From positions 1 to 64,000 of the forward strand of contig NZ_FNCG01000006.1 of assembly GCF_900100945.1 (NCBI RefSeq): a stretch of 64,000 nucleotides of DNA, in the 5' to 3' direction. Positions 1 to 10,000 of this stretch are shown piece after piece. The position numbers and the translations under genes were made by a program. The notes below the pieces were generated by a model. It worked only from the letters and a program-made list of their open reading frames with translations. It made no database searches and was not told the origin of the DNA. Every line of letters starts with the position of its first letter. Within the stretch, counting starts at the first letter, position 1. This DNA comes from Mucilaginibacter gossypii. Lineage in GTDB: Bacteria; Bacteroidota; Bacteroidia; Sphingobacteriales; Sphingobacteriaceae.

Positions 1-317
1 TAATGAGAATGCAATCAAAATACAGATATGGTGCGCTTTTATTGCCGATCTTCTAATCAAAATTGTCCAGGTACAACTCAAAAGACAATGGTCTTTCTCT
101 AATCTGAGTTCTATTATAAGACTCCATCTGATGAGTTATATCCACCTATTTAACTTTCTGAACGATCCGGAGAAACTGTCCGTCATGTCAACAAATCACT
201 CACGGCAACTAAAATTGGGGGGGCTTGGACATCCGCTTTAAAACCTAAATCCTTCTTTTTATATCATAATGCAGTCTTTTTATAACAATAACAAACTTTA
301 CCGGACAACAGTGACTT
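1..317 (+). mobile_element. right end of an IS4-type insertion sequence
   Basis: The plus strand carries the end of a transposase (stop at 239-241), followed by about 75 bases before recognisable GH10 coding sequence begins on the other strand near 318. That non-GH10 stretch should hold the terminal inverted repeat of the element. The left end is outside the window, so the repeat and the target duplication cannot be compared. The outer boundary is an estimate from where the GH10 protein loses family resemblance, uncertain by about 15 bases. Confidence 0.6.
2..241 (+). CDS. IS4-family transposase, C-terminal part (5' end outside window)
   Basis: Reading from base 2, 79 codons are open to a TAA at 239-241. 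The protein starts with NENAIKIQIW, then LIKIVQ and a run like IIRLHLMSYIHLFNFL. This is the pattern of the C-terminal end of the DDE transposases of IS4-type elements common in Bacteroidota, where the ENAI...IQIW block carries the last catalytic Glu. The gene enters from outside the window, so whether it is intact is unknown. It runs toward the GH10 gene and probably caused the truncation of that gene. Family assignment is from memory of the motif, not a search. Confidence 0.75.
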   Translation, partial: NENAIKIQIWCAFIADLLIKIVQVQLKRQWSFSNLSSIIRLHLMSYIHLFNFLNDPEKLSVMSTNHSRQLKLGGLGHPL

Positions 318-989
318 AATATAAGTATAACCTTCGCCGGATATTTTATCCATCCAAACACAGTGGTCTTTAGCAGTATCATCGGCGTCCGACGGATCCG
401 CCAAGCCGCTTCCTCTCAAAGTGCCATTATTGTTTACCGCTTCATTAACCACATCCCATGATTTTACACAGGGCGAGCCATCCGGGTTCTTATAGTGCTG
501 GTAATAATACGTTATAACATTGGTAATATGGGTTTGCATGATAGACCGGTAAGTTTGATCGGCAGTTAAACCCGCGGTGGTTGCATTACTTAGCCATGTA
601 GGATTGCTTGAAAACCAGATAAGGTTATGCCCATGTACCCTTGGTATACCATGGCTCTTCGCAAAAAGTATAACTGCGTCATTATAAGTAAAGCTACCCC
701 TTGCTGGTTCAACGGAAGCAAATTTCATTTCATTTTCGGCAGTTAAACTATTGTATTGATTGCCTGCCAAATTAGTATAGGCTGAATTACTAAATTTGCT
801 GGCGTTAATGGCAGCGCCGACTAAAACTGCATCATTAGCGTTCTTAAGTAAGGGATTATTACCCGAATATGGTACATTATCCACCACAACCTTTGTTGTT
901 TTTACATCATTTATTTTTGATAATAAAAACTCTTTTTTACAGCCGGCTACACCTAATCCGACTAAAAAAAATAACACAATCTTCTTCAT
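264..989 (-). pseudogene. GH10 endo-1,4-beta-xylanase lipoprotein, 3' half lost
   Basis: The N-terminus is a lipoprotein signal with lipobox GVAGC (Cys17). From about residue 45 the GH10 barrel is clear: the TAENEMK block near 84-89, HGHNLIW near 119-125, and WDVVNEA near 178-184 with the acid/base Glu183. Resemblance stops near residue 223, and the last 17 codons look like the end of the neighbouring insertion sequence. The strand carrying the catalytic nucleophile Glu, about 100 residues further on, is absent, so the product cannot be an active xylanase. It is the last gene of the minus-strand SusC/SusD operon. In its intact form it would have been a surface endo-xylanase. No other coding interpretation fits. 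Confidence 0.85.
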
Positions 990-1030
990 TTTAATTTAAA
1001 TTATTGTTTATAAATTGGTTAAGTAATTGG

Positions 1031-2443
1031 CTATTTACGTTTATCGAAGTATTGTACAAGGTTAAAAACCTGTTTATTCAATTCTTTAATTTGTTGCACC
1101 AGCGGGTTATAATACTCGTAATCTGAATCAACTATTCCTTTATTAGAGTCTCTGTTGGAAAGATCTGTTTTCAAATTATCAGGGTCATTGTCCTGGTAAG
1201 TAAACCAATGCCAGCCAACACAACTTTTACTCTTAATAAGTGATAAGGCAAAATTTTCATAGAAATATCCTCTGTCTTGCTGGGTTTTAACAATCCAACC
1301 AGCTCCCCCATTATTTGCCAAACCCGAATCCTGGGCTTTTACATACCACTCCGTAATTAAGAAAGGTTTGCCAGACCATTTTTCCCAGTCAGCCATTTGC
1401 GCAGAATCCGGCTCCCATTTCCTGTAGTGGTTAATAGATATGACATCCATATATTTGCCCGCTACTTTAAAGATCTCTGGATTGCTTAGTTCCTGCCTAT
1501 CCTGCTGGTTAAATCTGCAGCCCAAATACATATGGTTTGGATCATACTTTTTCAGTGCCGCGGTTACCTTCTGCATATAAGTATCAAAGTAAAAACCAGA
1601 AAAAGCCAGCCGGTCAGCTTCAGTGATATCTGCTAACGAGGAAGTTTTCCCTTTTCTTTGATCTAACCACTTCCGGGCTGCGATGTATCCCGGTTCGTCC
1701 TTAGCCAGGTTCTTAAGCGAAATATCCAGAGCGTCCGTTTTCCAGGGTAATTCGTTGTCCGAATAATATCCCAGTAAGTATTTATCCTCTTTATATTTTG
1801 ATAAAGGTTTAAAAGCAGCGTCACAATACGCGTCGAATTCCGGATCGAATACCATTACTAAATCAAACCTATAGCCTTGCCATCCCGCAATTTTATACTT
1901 TCCGCCGAACCTTTTAATATGGTCCGCCTTGTAGCTCCCCATTGCATTTACAATTACAGTATAAACCATGGGCGAAGGGCTATTGCGTATTAAATCAACA
2001 TCAGACCAAGCTCCTGCTCCGTTAAATCCCAGATCTTTTAAAAAAGTACTTTCATGTTTGTACCAGTTATTAACAGACCCATATTTTTGTTTCAGTATTT
2101 TCTGTTGATGCTCAGATGTAAAAGGGCGAAATACGGCCACCCCCTTATTAATAAACGGATACCCATCCGGATCAATGAACCACCATCTATCATTGATCTT
2201 TTCAGTTCTGAAATACCCTGTACCCTTTTGCTTATTCATTTCCCAGCTTCCATATTTGTTTAGCGGGGGTTCAGTCTGAGATTTAAAGTCGGATAGCGCG
2301 ACCAGGGTTTTTGTTTTGTAGTTTGTCCAAACGGTATCCTTATTTGATTTTTTCGCTTCGACGAATCTATAGCTTGAGCTTTTTTGGGCAAAAACAGCCC
2401 ATGAAAAGGCTACAAAAAGCCCTATTAGAATTATTATTTTCAT
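1031..2443 (-). CDS. secreted clan GH-A glycoside hydrolase, agarase-like
   Basis: A 470-residue protein with a signal peptide ending at AVFAQ (about residue 20). The WWFIDPDGYPF block at residues 87-97 is typical of agarase-like and related TIM-barrel hydrolases. Two acidic motifs fit a clan GH-A retaining enzyme: YYSDNELPW with Asn230-Glu231 as acid/base, and FLITEWY with Glu365 as nucleophile. The distance between them is normal for the clan. It lies between a GH10 fragment and another GH10 gene in the SusC/SusD operon, so it probably acts outside the cytoplasm on the same glycan. The exact GH family and substrate cannot be read from the sequence; the agarase label reflects fold similarity, not proof of agar as substrate. 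Confidence 0.7.
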   Translation of the reverse strand: MKIIILIGLFVAFSWAVFAQKSSSYRFVEAKKSNKDTVWTNYKTKTLVALSDFKSQTEPPLNKYGSWEMNKQKGTGYFRTEKINDRWWFIDPDGYPFINKGVAVFRPFTSEHQQKILKQKYGSVNNWYKHESTFLKDLGFNGAGAWSDVDLIRNSPSPMVYTVIVNAMGSYKADHIKRFGGKYKIAGWQGYRFDLVMVFDPEFDAYCDAAFKPLSKYKEDKYLLGYYSDNELPWKTDALDISLKNLAKDEPGYIAARKWLDQRKGKTSSLADITEADRLAFSGFYFDTYMQKVTAALKKYDPNHMYLGCRFNQQDRQELSNPEIFKVAGKYMDVISINHYRKWEPDSAQMADWEKWSGKPFLITEWYVKAQDSGLANNGGAGWIVKTQQDRGYFYENFALSLIKSKSCVGWHWFTYQDNDPDNLKTDLSNRDSNKGIVDSDYEYYNPLVQQIKELNKQVFNLVQYFDKRK

Positions 2444-2464
2444 AATTTATGGGATTCTTATACT

Positions 2465-2704
2465 TTATTGCCATGCGGCCAGGAAACCGCTATATGCGAG
2501 TGTTTTGTTATAATTTTCATCAAAAAGTAAAGGGCACTTTATATTCCCGTTATTGCTATATCTTAACCACGTACACTTATCTGTAACTCCCCTCTGATCT
2601 TCAACTTTTAATACTTGCTCCGATGCCCGTGAGCTTTCCCTGAACAAACAAGGACTGATTTTTATTTGCGCTCTGGCAAAATGTGGAAAACCAAGTAAAA
2701 CCAT
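2465..2704 (-). pseudogene. GH10 xylanase C-terminal remnant
   Basis: Seventy-nine open codons on the minus strand. The last 45 residues read GVTDKCTWL, then PLLFDENYNK and AYSGFLAAW. These match the end of GH10 xylanases, where a GVTDKYTWL-type segment is followed by LLFDxxYNxKPAY. The N-terminal 30 residues look like a signal peptide (LLGFPHFARAQ) joined to unrelated sequence, and a nearby ATG at 2724 opens another frame, so the whole catalytic barrel seems to have been deleted. It is followed by the GH-A gene 22 bases downstream. It is unlikely to be functional. It is separate from the truncated GH10 at 264-989, which retains the N-terminal half instead. Confidence 0.6.
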
Positions 2705-2804
2705 CTACAACCACCTTATGGGCTCTTTTTTTCATAGCGTAAGTCGATTATGGTTTATGATAATATCATATTTATAATTAATTGGCTATCTGGGTTATTT
2801 ATAA

Positions 2805-5240
2805 TTATTTCACCGTTAAATCCTGAGATAGTTGAATACTGTCGGAAGAATTTCCGATTTTAATTTTGAAAACACCGGGCTCTACAACAAAATTCATCTT
2901 GGTGTCAAAAACGGCTAAGTCATCCGGATGTATCCTAAAACTTAATGTTTTAGTTTCTGCCGGCAACAGACTTACCCGCTCAAACCCCCGTAAAACAGAA
3001 TCATAAGTAGTTAGGCTACTTTGCTCATCTGTGATGTAAAGCTCCGCAACTTCATCCCCTTTTACTTTACCAGTATTGGTTACATCTACCGAAACAGTAA
3101 CATCTTCTTTATTAGATATCTCCGAGGGACTTATTTTAAGGTTTGTAAAACTAAAGGTTGTGTAACTTAATCCGTACCCAAAAGGATATAAAGGTCCGTT
3201 TACACTAGTTTTGCCATAACCGTTGGGCCCCGCAGTAGGCTGGCCAGCTTGCGAACCCTTTTTAAAAGGAAAGTTAAACTCAATCTGGCCGGTTGTTTTA
3301 GGAAATGTAATTGGCAGTTTTCCGCCCGGATTGTAAGTGCCAAACAAAGTCTCGGCTATAGCTCTTCCACCTTGAGCCCCTGGAAACCATGCTTCTAAAA
3401 TTGCGGGTAAATATTTATTTTCCCAATTAATAGTTAATGGTTGACCGTTTATCATTACCATTACTACAGGCTTGCCGGTGGCATATAGAGCCTGCAATAG
3501 TTGACGCTGCCTGCCAGGTAAATCTAATCCAGTTCTTGACAAGCTCTCGCCTACCCGCTTCTCATCTTCACCTACCACAGCTATCACTACATCCGAACGT
3601 TTAGCCATTTCCACAGCCTTATTAATCTCTTGCTGTTCTTGAAAAGTTAACGGAACTGGTATAAGCTCACTTTCTGGCCACGTTGAGTCTACGACATCAC
3701 ATCCCTTTGCGTAGTTTACCTTTACCCTATTTCCGACTTCATTGGTAATTCCGGATAAAACTGAGATCAAATGATTATTTGAAGGACCATATCTGCTTAA
3801 CTCGTAATTGGTTTCAGCTGCCAATGGACCGGTAACAAGGATACTTTTCAATTTGCTTTTATCTAATGGTAGAAGTGGCTGCTTTTTATCCTTATAAGGT
3901 TGGTTCTTTAACAATACAAATGACTCCCTGTTAATTTGCATTGCAAACTCATCATCTTTTAGCGTGTGTACCTTTTTATCGGATAACTTCGTGTCATCCA
4001 CATAAGGTTGATCAAACAATCCCAGTTTAAATTTTACCCTAAGTACGTCAGAAACCCTAGCATTCAATGTTTCCATCGAAACTCTGCCTGTTTTAACCAA
4101 ATTTCTTAGGGGCAGAATAAAATCCTGTGGTGGTGTAAAATTGGTTCGAACGTTAAGGCCGGCCTCTACAGCTAGCCTCACTGCATCTTCGGCATCTTTT
4201 GCTACATGATGTTTTGTTTCCAGGAACTCTACCGCCTCACTATCAGAGACTACATATCCCGTAAAACCGTATTGTATTCGTAATAATTCCGTTAAAAAAT
4301 ACCTACTGCCAGTTATCGGCATCCCATTCCAGTCATTATAACTGCTCATTACGCCAAAAGGATGTGCTTCCTGAATTACTCGTTTAAAAGGATAGAGAAA
4401 AATTTCTTGCAATTCAATAGGCGCAATATGAGGATCTGTTCTGGCATTGCCATCCCTTCCTCCTTTGGGGACGCTGTAGGCCGCAAAATGCTTCAACGTA
4501 GATGCGACGCCATTCTCTTGTATACCCAATGTCATCTGCTTACCTAACTCGGCAACCAGAAAAGGATCTTCACCGTAGGTTTCAACTACCCTGCCCCATC
4601 TTGGGTCTCTGGATACATCCAAAATTGGAGCATAAACATTAGTATATCCCAATGCTTTAGCCTCTCTTCCAACGATATTACCTGCCGTTCTGACCATTGG
4701 CTTGTCCCAGGTGCTACCAATGTTGATAGGCGAAGGTAACGGTGTTGCACGATCATGATTTAGTCCATGAATTCCTTCATTAGTAAAATCGACTGGAATT
4801 CCTAATCTGGTTTGTTCTATAAACCATTTTTGAACCAAATTAATCGCATCGGCATGTTTACTGAAAGGGTAAGAATACTCAGACTGTGCATCGGGGTTAA
4901 AAGGTAAACTATTGAGGTGTTCATCAATATTTGCTATACCATCTTTCCAGATTTCATTTTTCCATTCCGCTGTTGGAAGCTGATCTTTTAAAACACGATG
5001 ATAGCCGTAAAGTGTTGCCATTTGACAAGTTTTCTCCTCTAAAGTCATCTGCGATAGCAGATCATTTACCCGGGCCTCTATGTTTTGGGTGGGATCTTCG
5101 AAGATGTCCTCCTTTCCGTTTTTATTAAAATCTATCCACCTTTGATGATAGATATTAACAGATTTATCTTGAGAAAATAAAAAATCAACATTTAATAGCA
5201 AGCATATAATCAAGACAAAGTTTTTTAGGAAATATTTCAT
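2805..5240 (-). CDS. secreted GH3 beta-glucosidase/beta-xylosidase
   Basis: An 811-residue protein with a signal peptide ending near LFSQ (residue 24). A short calcium-loop-like DFNKNGKEDIFEDP segment (38-50) precedes the GH3 barrel, as often seen in Bacteroidota GH3 xylosidases. The barrel shows DPRWGR (212-217), KHFAAY (250-255) and GYVVSDSEA (328-336), with Asp333 as the expected nucleophile. The second alpha/beta domain has VVGEDEKRVGES with a likely acid/base Glu, and a fibronectin-III-like domain fills the last 120 residues. Length is normal for the three-domain type. It would release single sugars from oligosaccharides made by the endo-enzymes. It is the third gene of the SusC-SusD operon, about 210 bases after SusD with a hairpin between. 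Glucose versus xylose preference is not certain. Confidence 0.88.
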   Translation of the reverse strand: MKYFLKNFVLIICLLLNVDFLFSQDKSVNIYHQRWIDFNKNGKEDIFEDPTQNIEARVNDLLSQMTLEEKTCQMATLYGYHRVLKDQLPTAEWKNEIWKDGIANIDEHLNSLPFNPDAQSEYSYPFSKHADAINLVQKWFIEQTRLGIPVDFTNEGIHGLNHDRATPLPSPINIGSTWDKPMVRTAGNIVGREAKALGYTNVYAPILDVSRDPRWGRVVETYGEDPFLVAELGKQMTLGIQENGVASTLKHFAAYSVPKGGRDGNARTDPHIAPIELQEIFLYPFKRVIQEAHPFGVMSSYNDWNGMPITGSRYFLTELLRIQYGFTGYVVSDSEAVEFLETKHHVAKDAEDAVRLAVEAGLNVRTNFTPPQDFILPLRNLVKTGRVSMETLNARVSDVLRVKFKLGLFDQPYVDDTKLSDKKVHTLKDDEFAMQINRESFVLLKNQPYKDKKQPLLPLDKSKLKSILVTGPLAAETNYELSRYGPSNNHLISVLSGITNEVGNRVKVNYAKGCDVVDSTWPESELIPVPLTFQEQQEINKAVEMAKRSDVVIAVVGEDEKRVGESLSRTGLDLPGRQRQLLQALYATGKPVVMVMINGQPLTINWENKYLPAILEAWFPGAQGGRAIAETLFGTYNPGGKLPITFPKTTGQIEFNFPFKKGSQAGQPTAGPNGYGKTSVNGPLYPFGYGLSYTTFSFTNLKISPSEISNKEDVTVSVDVTNTGKVKGDEVAELYITDEQSSLTTYDSVLRGFERVSLLPAETKTLSFRIHPDDLAVFDTKMNFVVEPGVFKIKIGNSSDSIQLSQDLTVK

Positions 5241-5401
5241 AGTAATTAGTTAAAAATTGGGGCTGGCGTGTTTTTTGATCGTTAGATTTGAGCAGGAAGA
5301 CTGACAGGCCAAGAAATGGCAATTCTGTTTACATAAAGCGCAGTATTTATCAGCTAATTTTATTTCAATCCGTGGAACATCCCGGCCTTATTATATATAA
5401 A

Positions 5402-5441
5402 TACCCATCAGCAAATAGATAACGATATTTGCCGATGGGTA
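5402..5441 (-). terminator. hairpin downstream of SusD
   Basis: An inverted repeat with about 16-bp arms (TACCCATC...GATGGGTA, one non-Watson-Crick position) and a 6-base loop starts 9 bases after the SusD stop. The strand downstream is AU-rich but has no solid run of T, so it may act as a partial terminator or as an mRNA-stabilising end that keeps SusC/SusD transcript more abundant than the hydrolases behind it. Confidence 0.65.
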
Positions 5442-5450
5442 TAAAATAAA

Positions 5451-7028
5451 TTAATAGCCCGGATTTTGCGGGAAATTTGGCGCCATAAGGTCAATTTGAT
5501 CTTGTGGTATTGGCCAACGTACCTGAAAATCTTGCATCGGGAAAACCTTTTCGTTGGTGCTTGCGCTTCCAAATGTGTGGTATTTATTTACCTGACTCAC
5601 CAAAACTCCCATTCTTTTTAATAAAAACCAGCGCCCTCCCTCGAACGCCAATTCCCGTGCCGATTCGTCTAGAATGGTTTGTTGGTCGATTGATGTAAAA
5701 TTTGGCATGCCTGCTCTAGCGCGAATCCTGTTAATGTACATTAAAGCAGTAGGGTCCGAACCGTTGTTGGTCAGTCTCCAATGAGCTTCAGCTCCCAGCA
5801 ATAGGGTTTCGGCGAGTCGATAAGCTATTACATCTTTGTAGCTTCCTGCACGGCCATCAGGCTTGGTGAAATCCTGATATTTCTTCACACTCCAGTGGTA
5901 TTGCCTGTAATTATCTGAATAGGATGACTTTGGCAACTTTCTTCCGTAATAAGGATCTCCTGGTTTGTTACCGACTACAGTATCTGGGAAAAAATAAGTT
6001 GTGAAGCGCTTGTCAGGAGATAGCCCCGTGGTTTTATCCCATCCTAACAGCGTTTTAAGATAAAAATTCGGTGTTGTCCATGCAAAAGAATTGCCGCCCC
6101 AATTATTATCTTCAATCATATGGCCTCCAGGCATTTCATAGTAACGTGCAGTAAGCACAGCATTTAAAAAGTGCTGTTCTCCGCCGGCAAGATTTGAGCT
6201 TCCTCCTGTTAACTCATCAAACTGGTAGGTATAAAGAGATTCGTTATGATTGACATCCGCGCCAAACACCTTTTCCAGTGGTTGTAAAGCATAAGGGCCA
6301 GTATTAATCACTGCATCACATTGAGCGGCCATTGTTGCCCAATCACCCTGCCAGGCAGCAACTTGAGCTCTAAGGTGTCGGGCAAGCCCCTGGCTAACTT
6401 CCCCGGGTTGAGCAACATATGATAAATTGGCAATTGCAAAATCTAAATCGGAACTAATCAACGAAAGAACCTGCTGTTTTGTGGCTGGTTTATATTGAAC
6501 AGGGTCAAAGGCGTTATTTACAGTCGTTGGGATGGTATCAATTAATATATTATCATACAACTCCCAAAGTTTAAAAAAAGTCATTGCTCTAATAACCCTT
6601 GCTTCACCGATAACTTTATTTTTAGCGGCTGCCGAGGAAAAACTAACTTTTTTCGCACCTTCGATAATCGCGCTCGCCCTGTCTATCAGTTGATAACCAG
6701 AATTCCATTTACCCCTTGGGAAATCTATAGCGTTCATATTTGCCTTGTAAATTTGAGCATCGTTAAAGGTCCTGGTGCAACCCAAATCGTCCGCGCAATA
6801 AATCCAAAGGTTATCCTGCTGCAAACCACTATTATAACTAACCAGTTCATATGCTCGCTGTAAATTATACAATGCCCCAAGGCCTACATTCAACCCTGCC
6901 TCATCCTTGTAGATAACATCCGAGCCAATTTTTGTAAAATTTTCTTCCGCTAGCCATTTTTTGCAGGAGGCCAAAAGGGACATTATTCCTACAATTCCTG
7001 CTATCAACATTTTATTATGATTTTTCAT
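5451..7028 (-). CDS. SusD/RagB family glycan-binding outer-membrane lipoprotein
   Basis: A 525-residue protein with lipobox LLASC (Cys22) and a positively charged CKKW start, so it should be anchored on the outer membrane. The N-terminal helical repeats with VIGEARVIRAMTFFKLWELYD (about 140-160) are the TPR-like SusD signature, and the C-terminal part has the usual RELAFEGGRWFLLKRMG block near 470. It sits 60 bases downstream of the SusC gene, the standard pairing, and would cap the SusC barrel and bind oligosaccharide before import. Length is typical of the family. The bound glycan is not readable; beta-1,4-xylan or glucan is inferred from the neighbouring hydrolases. Confidence 0.93.
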   Translation of the reverse strand: MKNHNKMLIAGIVGIMSLLASCKKWLAEENFTKIGSDVIYKDEAGLNVGLGALYNLQRAYELVSYNSGLQQDNLWIYCADDLGCTRTFNDAQIYKANMNAIDFPRGKWNSGYQLIDRASAIIEGAKKVSFSSAAAKNKVIGEARVIRAMTFFKLWELYDNILIDTIPTTVNNAFDPVQYKPATKQQVLSLISSDLDFAIANLSYVAQPGEVSQGLARHLRAQVAAWQGDWATMAAQCDAVINTGPYALQPLEKVFGADVNHNESLYTYQFDELTGGSSNLAGGEQHFLNAVLTARYYEMPGGHMIEDNNWGGNSFAWTTPNFYLKTLLGWDKTTGLSPDKRFTTYFFPDTVVGNKPGDPYYGRKLPKSSYSDNYRQYHWSVKKYQDFTKPDGRAGSYKDVIAYRLAETLLLGAEAHWRLTNNGSDPTALMYINRIRARAGMPNFTSIDQQTILDESARELAFEGGRWFLLKRMGVLVSQVNKYHTFGSASTNEKVFPMQDFQVRWPIPQDQIDLMAPNFPQNPGY

Positions 7029-7088
7029 TTTATTATTTTATTAAGACATTTAAGAATTAAAAGATCGGCTGTTATAAACATTTTACTA

Positions 7089-10000
7089 TTATTGCAAACC
7101 GATTTTTACTCCCAAAATAAAATTTCTTGTTGCCGGATAAGAGTACAAGTCTTGCTCTGGGCTATAAGCCTGATACTTGGTACTAGTGATTAGGTTTTGC
7201 CCTGTTGCGTAAATCTTCAGATTAGCAATTTTTAATCTTGAAAGCACTTTTTGGGGAAAGGTGTAGCCTATGGTGAGGTTTTGTAACCTCCAATATGAAG
7301 CATCTTGCAATCCAAGATTATACATTCCCGGAGGCGAAGTACCAGCATTTGGCTGTGGAAAAGTATTGGAAGGGTTCTCGGGAGTCCAATAATTCACCTT
7401 GATCCCATTTCTATTTCCTCTTAAATCCCCACCTGCGGTATAATCATATAAAAATTGATTGTTTTTTGTAATGCCTTGTACGGTATAAATATCCATTGAA
7501 AAATCAAATCCTTTGTAGGCCACGCTTAAGTTAAATGAGCCTGTCCAATCGGGATATTTAGATGTTATATAATTATCATCAGCATTTATTTTTCCATCAC
7601 CATTTTTATCTTCCAATTTCACGGTTCCAGGTACAGGTGTTTTCTGGGTGAACGGATCAACAATAGGCTTTCCACTTGCGTCTAAAGCTACAGGAGCTTG
7701 CACACCATTAATTTCCCACTTTCCTGTTGCCTTATCAAAGGTCGAGCCGGGGTACACTTCAGTACCCTGCCACACGCCAAGATATTTCGCTTGTCTGTAA
7801 ATCTCGATTGGCTGACCAATGAACCAATTATTTGCAACATCATCATCCTGTACACCATCGCCGTTAAGGTCTCCATATAGCTTCTTGATTTTATTCCTAT
7901 TTTTGGAAAACAACACCCCCATCCTCACGGTAAGATCCTGGGTTTGTACAGGCACACCGTCCAATTGAATTTCTATGCCGCGATTTTGAATTTCGCCAAT
8001 ATTATAAGGTTGTGTAGTGTATCCGATTGAGGAATTCAACTGCCTATTTACCAATAAATCAGTTGTTTTGGTATTATAATACTCCACTGTACCGGAAATA
8101 CGATCTTTGAATAAAGCAAAATCCAATGCAGTGTTTAAGGTTGTCGATGTTTCCCATTTCAGTTTAGGGTTGGACAGTGAACTTCCGGGTGTATAACCTG
8201 AAACTCTGTTGTTGCCAAATAAATAATCTCTTTGATCTGCGAGGCTCAAGCTTCCATAAGGAGGAATTCCTTCATTACCCACACTTCCATAGCTCGCGCG
8301 AAATTTAAGGTTTGTGATCTGTTTTACATCCGTCAGAAACTTTTCTTTATAGATATTCCAGCCTAAAGCAACAGCTGGGAAATAGCCCCATTTATTGTCG
8401 GCACCGAAAACAGATGATCCGTCAGCACGGGCACTTAGCGTTACATAATATTTTGACGAATAATCATATTGAACCCTACCAACACCCGAAACCAACCTGC
8501 GCCTGTTACCTCCGATTGTTGGCACATTAATTAAAGCTGACTGTAATCCGTAAATGCCAAGTATGTCATTCGGAATTTTAGATGCTGAGTTTCTGAAATA
8601 TGTGTAATCCTGCTGAGTTGCACTGGATACAAAAGTAAACCCCAGGTTATGCTTTTTTATTTGAGTATTATACGTTATTATATCTTCCAGCAACCATTCT
8701 CTGTTATCCTGAAAGTAGATGCTTCCGTTAGCAGATCCATTGGCAACGCCGCTTTCGGAAAGTGCCGTATTGTAGTCCAATTGTTTATAATTCCAGGACC
8801 TGCGGCTAGCGTTAATTCTGTTATTGAATCCCTTGAACGGTTTTATATCTAAATAAATATTAATAATATCGTTGCGGTTACGGGTATCATCCTTTGTTTG
8901 CTGTAAATTTAATAAAGGGTTGAAACTTTCCTGATTACCTCCCGGCCTTACATTATAGCTTCCATCTGCATTATAGATATTACCTAACGGGGATGCTGTT
9001 ATTACTTCACGGAGAATTGTGGATACTCCCGGATCATTTGATTTAGAGGTTTGGAATGAGGTATTAATTCCAACTTTTAACCAACTCTTTAAATCCTGGT
9101 CTAAATTTATTCTGATAGCTCCCTTTTGAATATTAGTTGTTGGCACTATGCCTTGCATATCCTGAAAATTCGCTCCAACATATAGTTTGGTTTTTTCGGT
9201 ACCAGATGAAAAACTTAGGTTGTGATTCTGAATTGTTGAAGGTTTCAAAACTTCTTTTGACCAATCTATAGACCGATTTTCGGCGATAGCCTGTAATTCG
9301 TCTGCGCTGAAAATAAGATTGTCTGGTCTGATAATGTTATTATTAACCGCTCTATCGGCTTCTCTTTTTAACTGTGCAAACTCCGGGCCTGTATATACAT
9401 CAAAGTTTCTGTGCACGGTTTGTGTTCCATAATAGCCTCCATAATCGATTGCCAGTTTACCTAGTTTCCCTCTTTTTGTAGTAATGAGAATAACACCATT
9501 AGATGCTCTTGCCCCATAAATAGCCTGTGCGGCCGCATCTTTTAAAATCTCGATTGATGAAATATCATTGGGGTTAAGATCGTTGATAGAACCGATAGGG
9601 ACACCATCTGCAATTACAATCGGGCTATCTCCCCCAGCTAAAGACCCCCTTCCCCTTATTGAAATATTAGAAGAGCCCCCCGGACCCGCGTCGTTTGTTG
9701 TTACCTGTACACCTGCCGCCTTTCCTCTTAGCATCTCCCCCACATCCAAAGTAACATTTCGAGTTGCGCTTTCAGGCTTGATAGAAGCAACAGAACTGAT
9801 GATATCACTTTTCTTTTGCGTACCATAACCTATCACAACTACTTCGTTAAGATTACTGGAACCTGCTTTGAGCACTACATGCAGATCTCTTTCTTCCCCA
9901 ACTTTAACCTGCTGTTCCAAAAAACCGACATACCGAAATACCAGGACGGCATCATTATCAGGTATCTTCATTGAAAATCTCCCGTCAGTGCCGGTTACAG

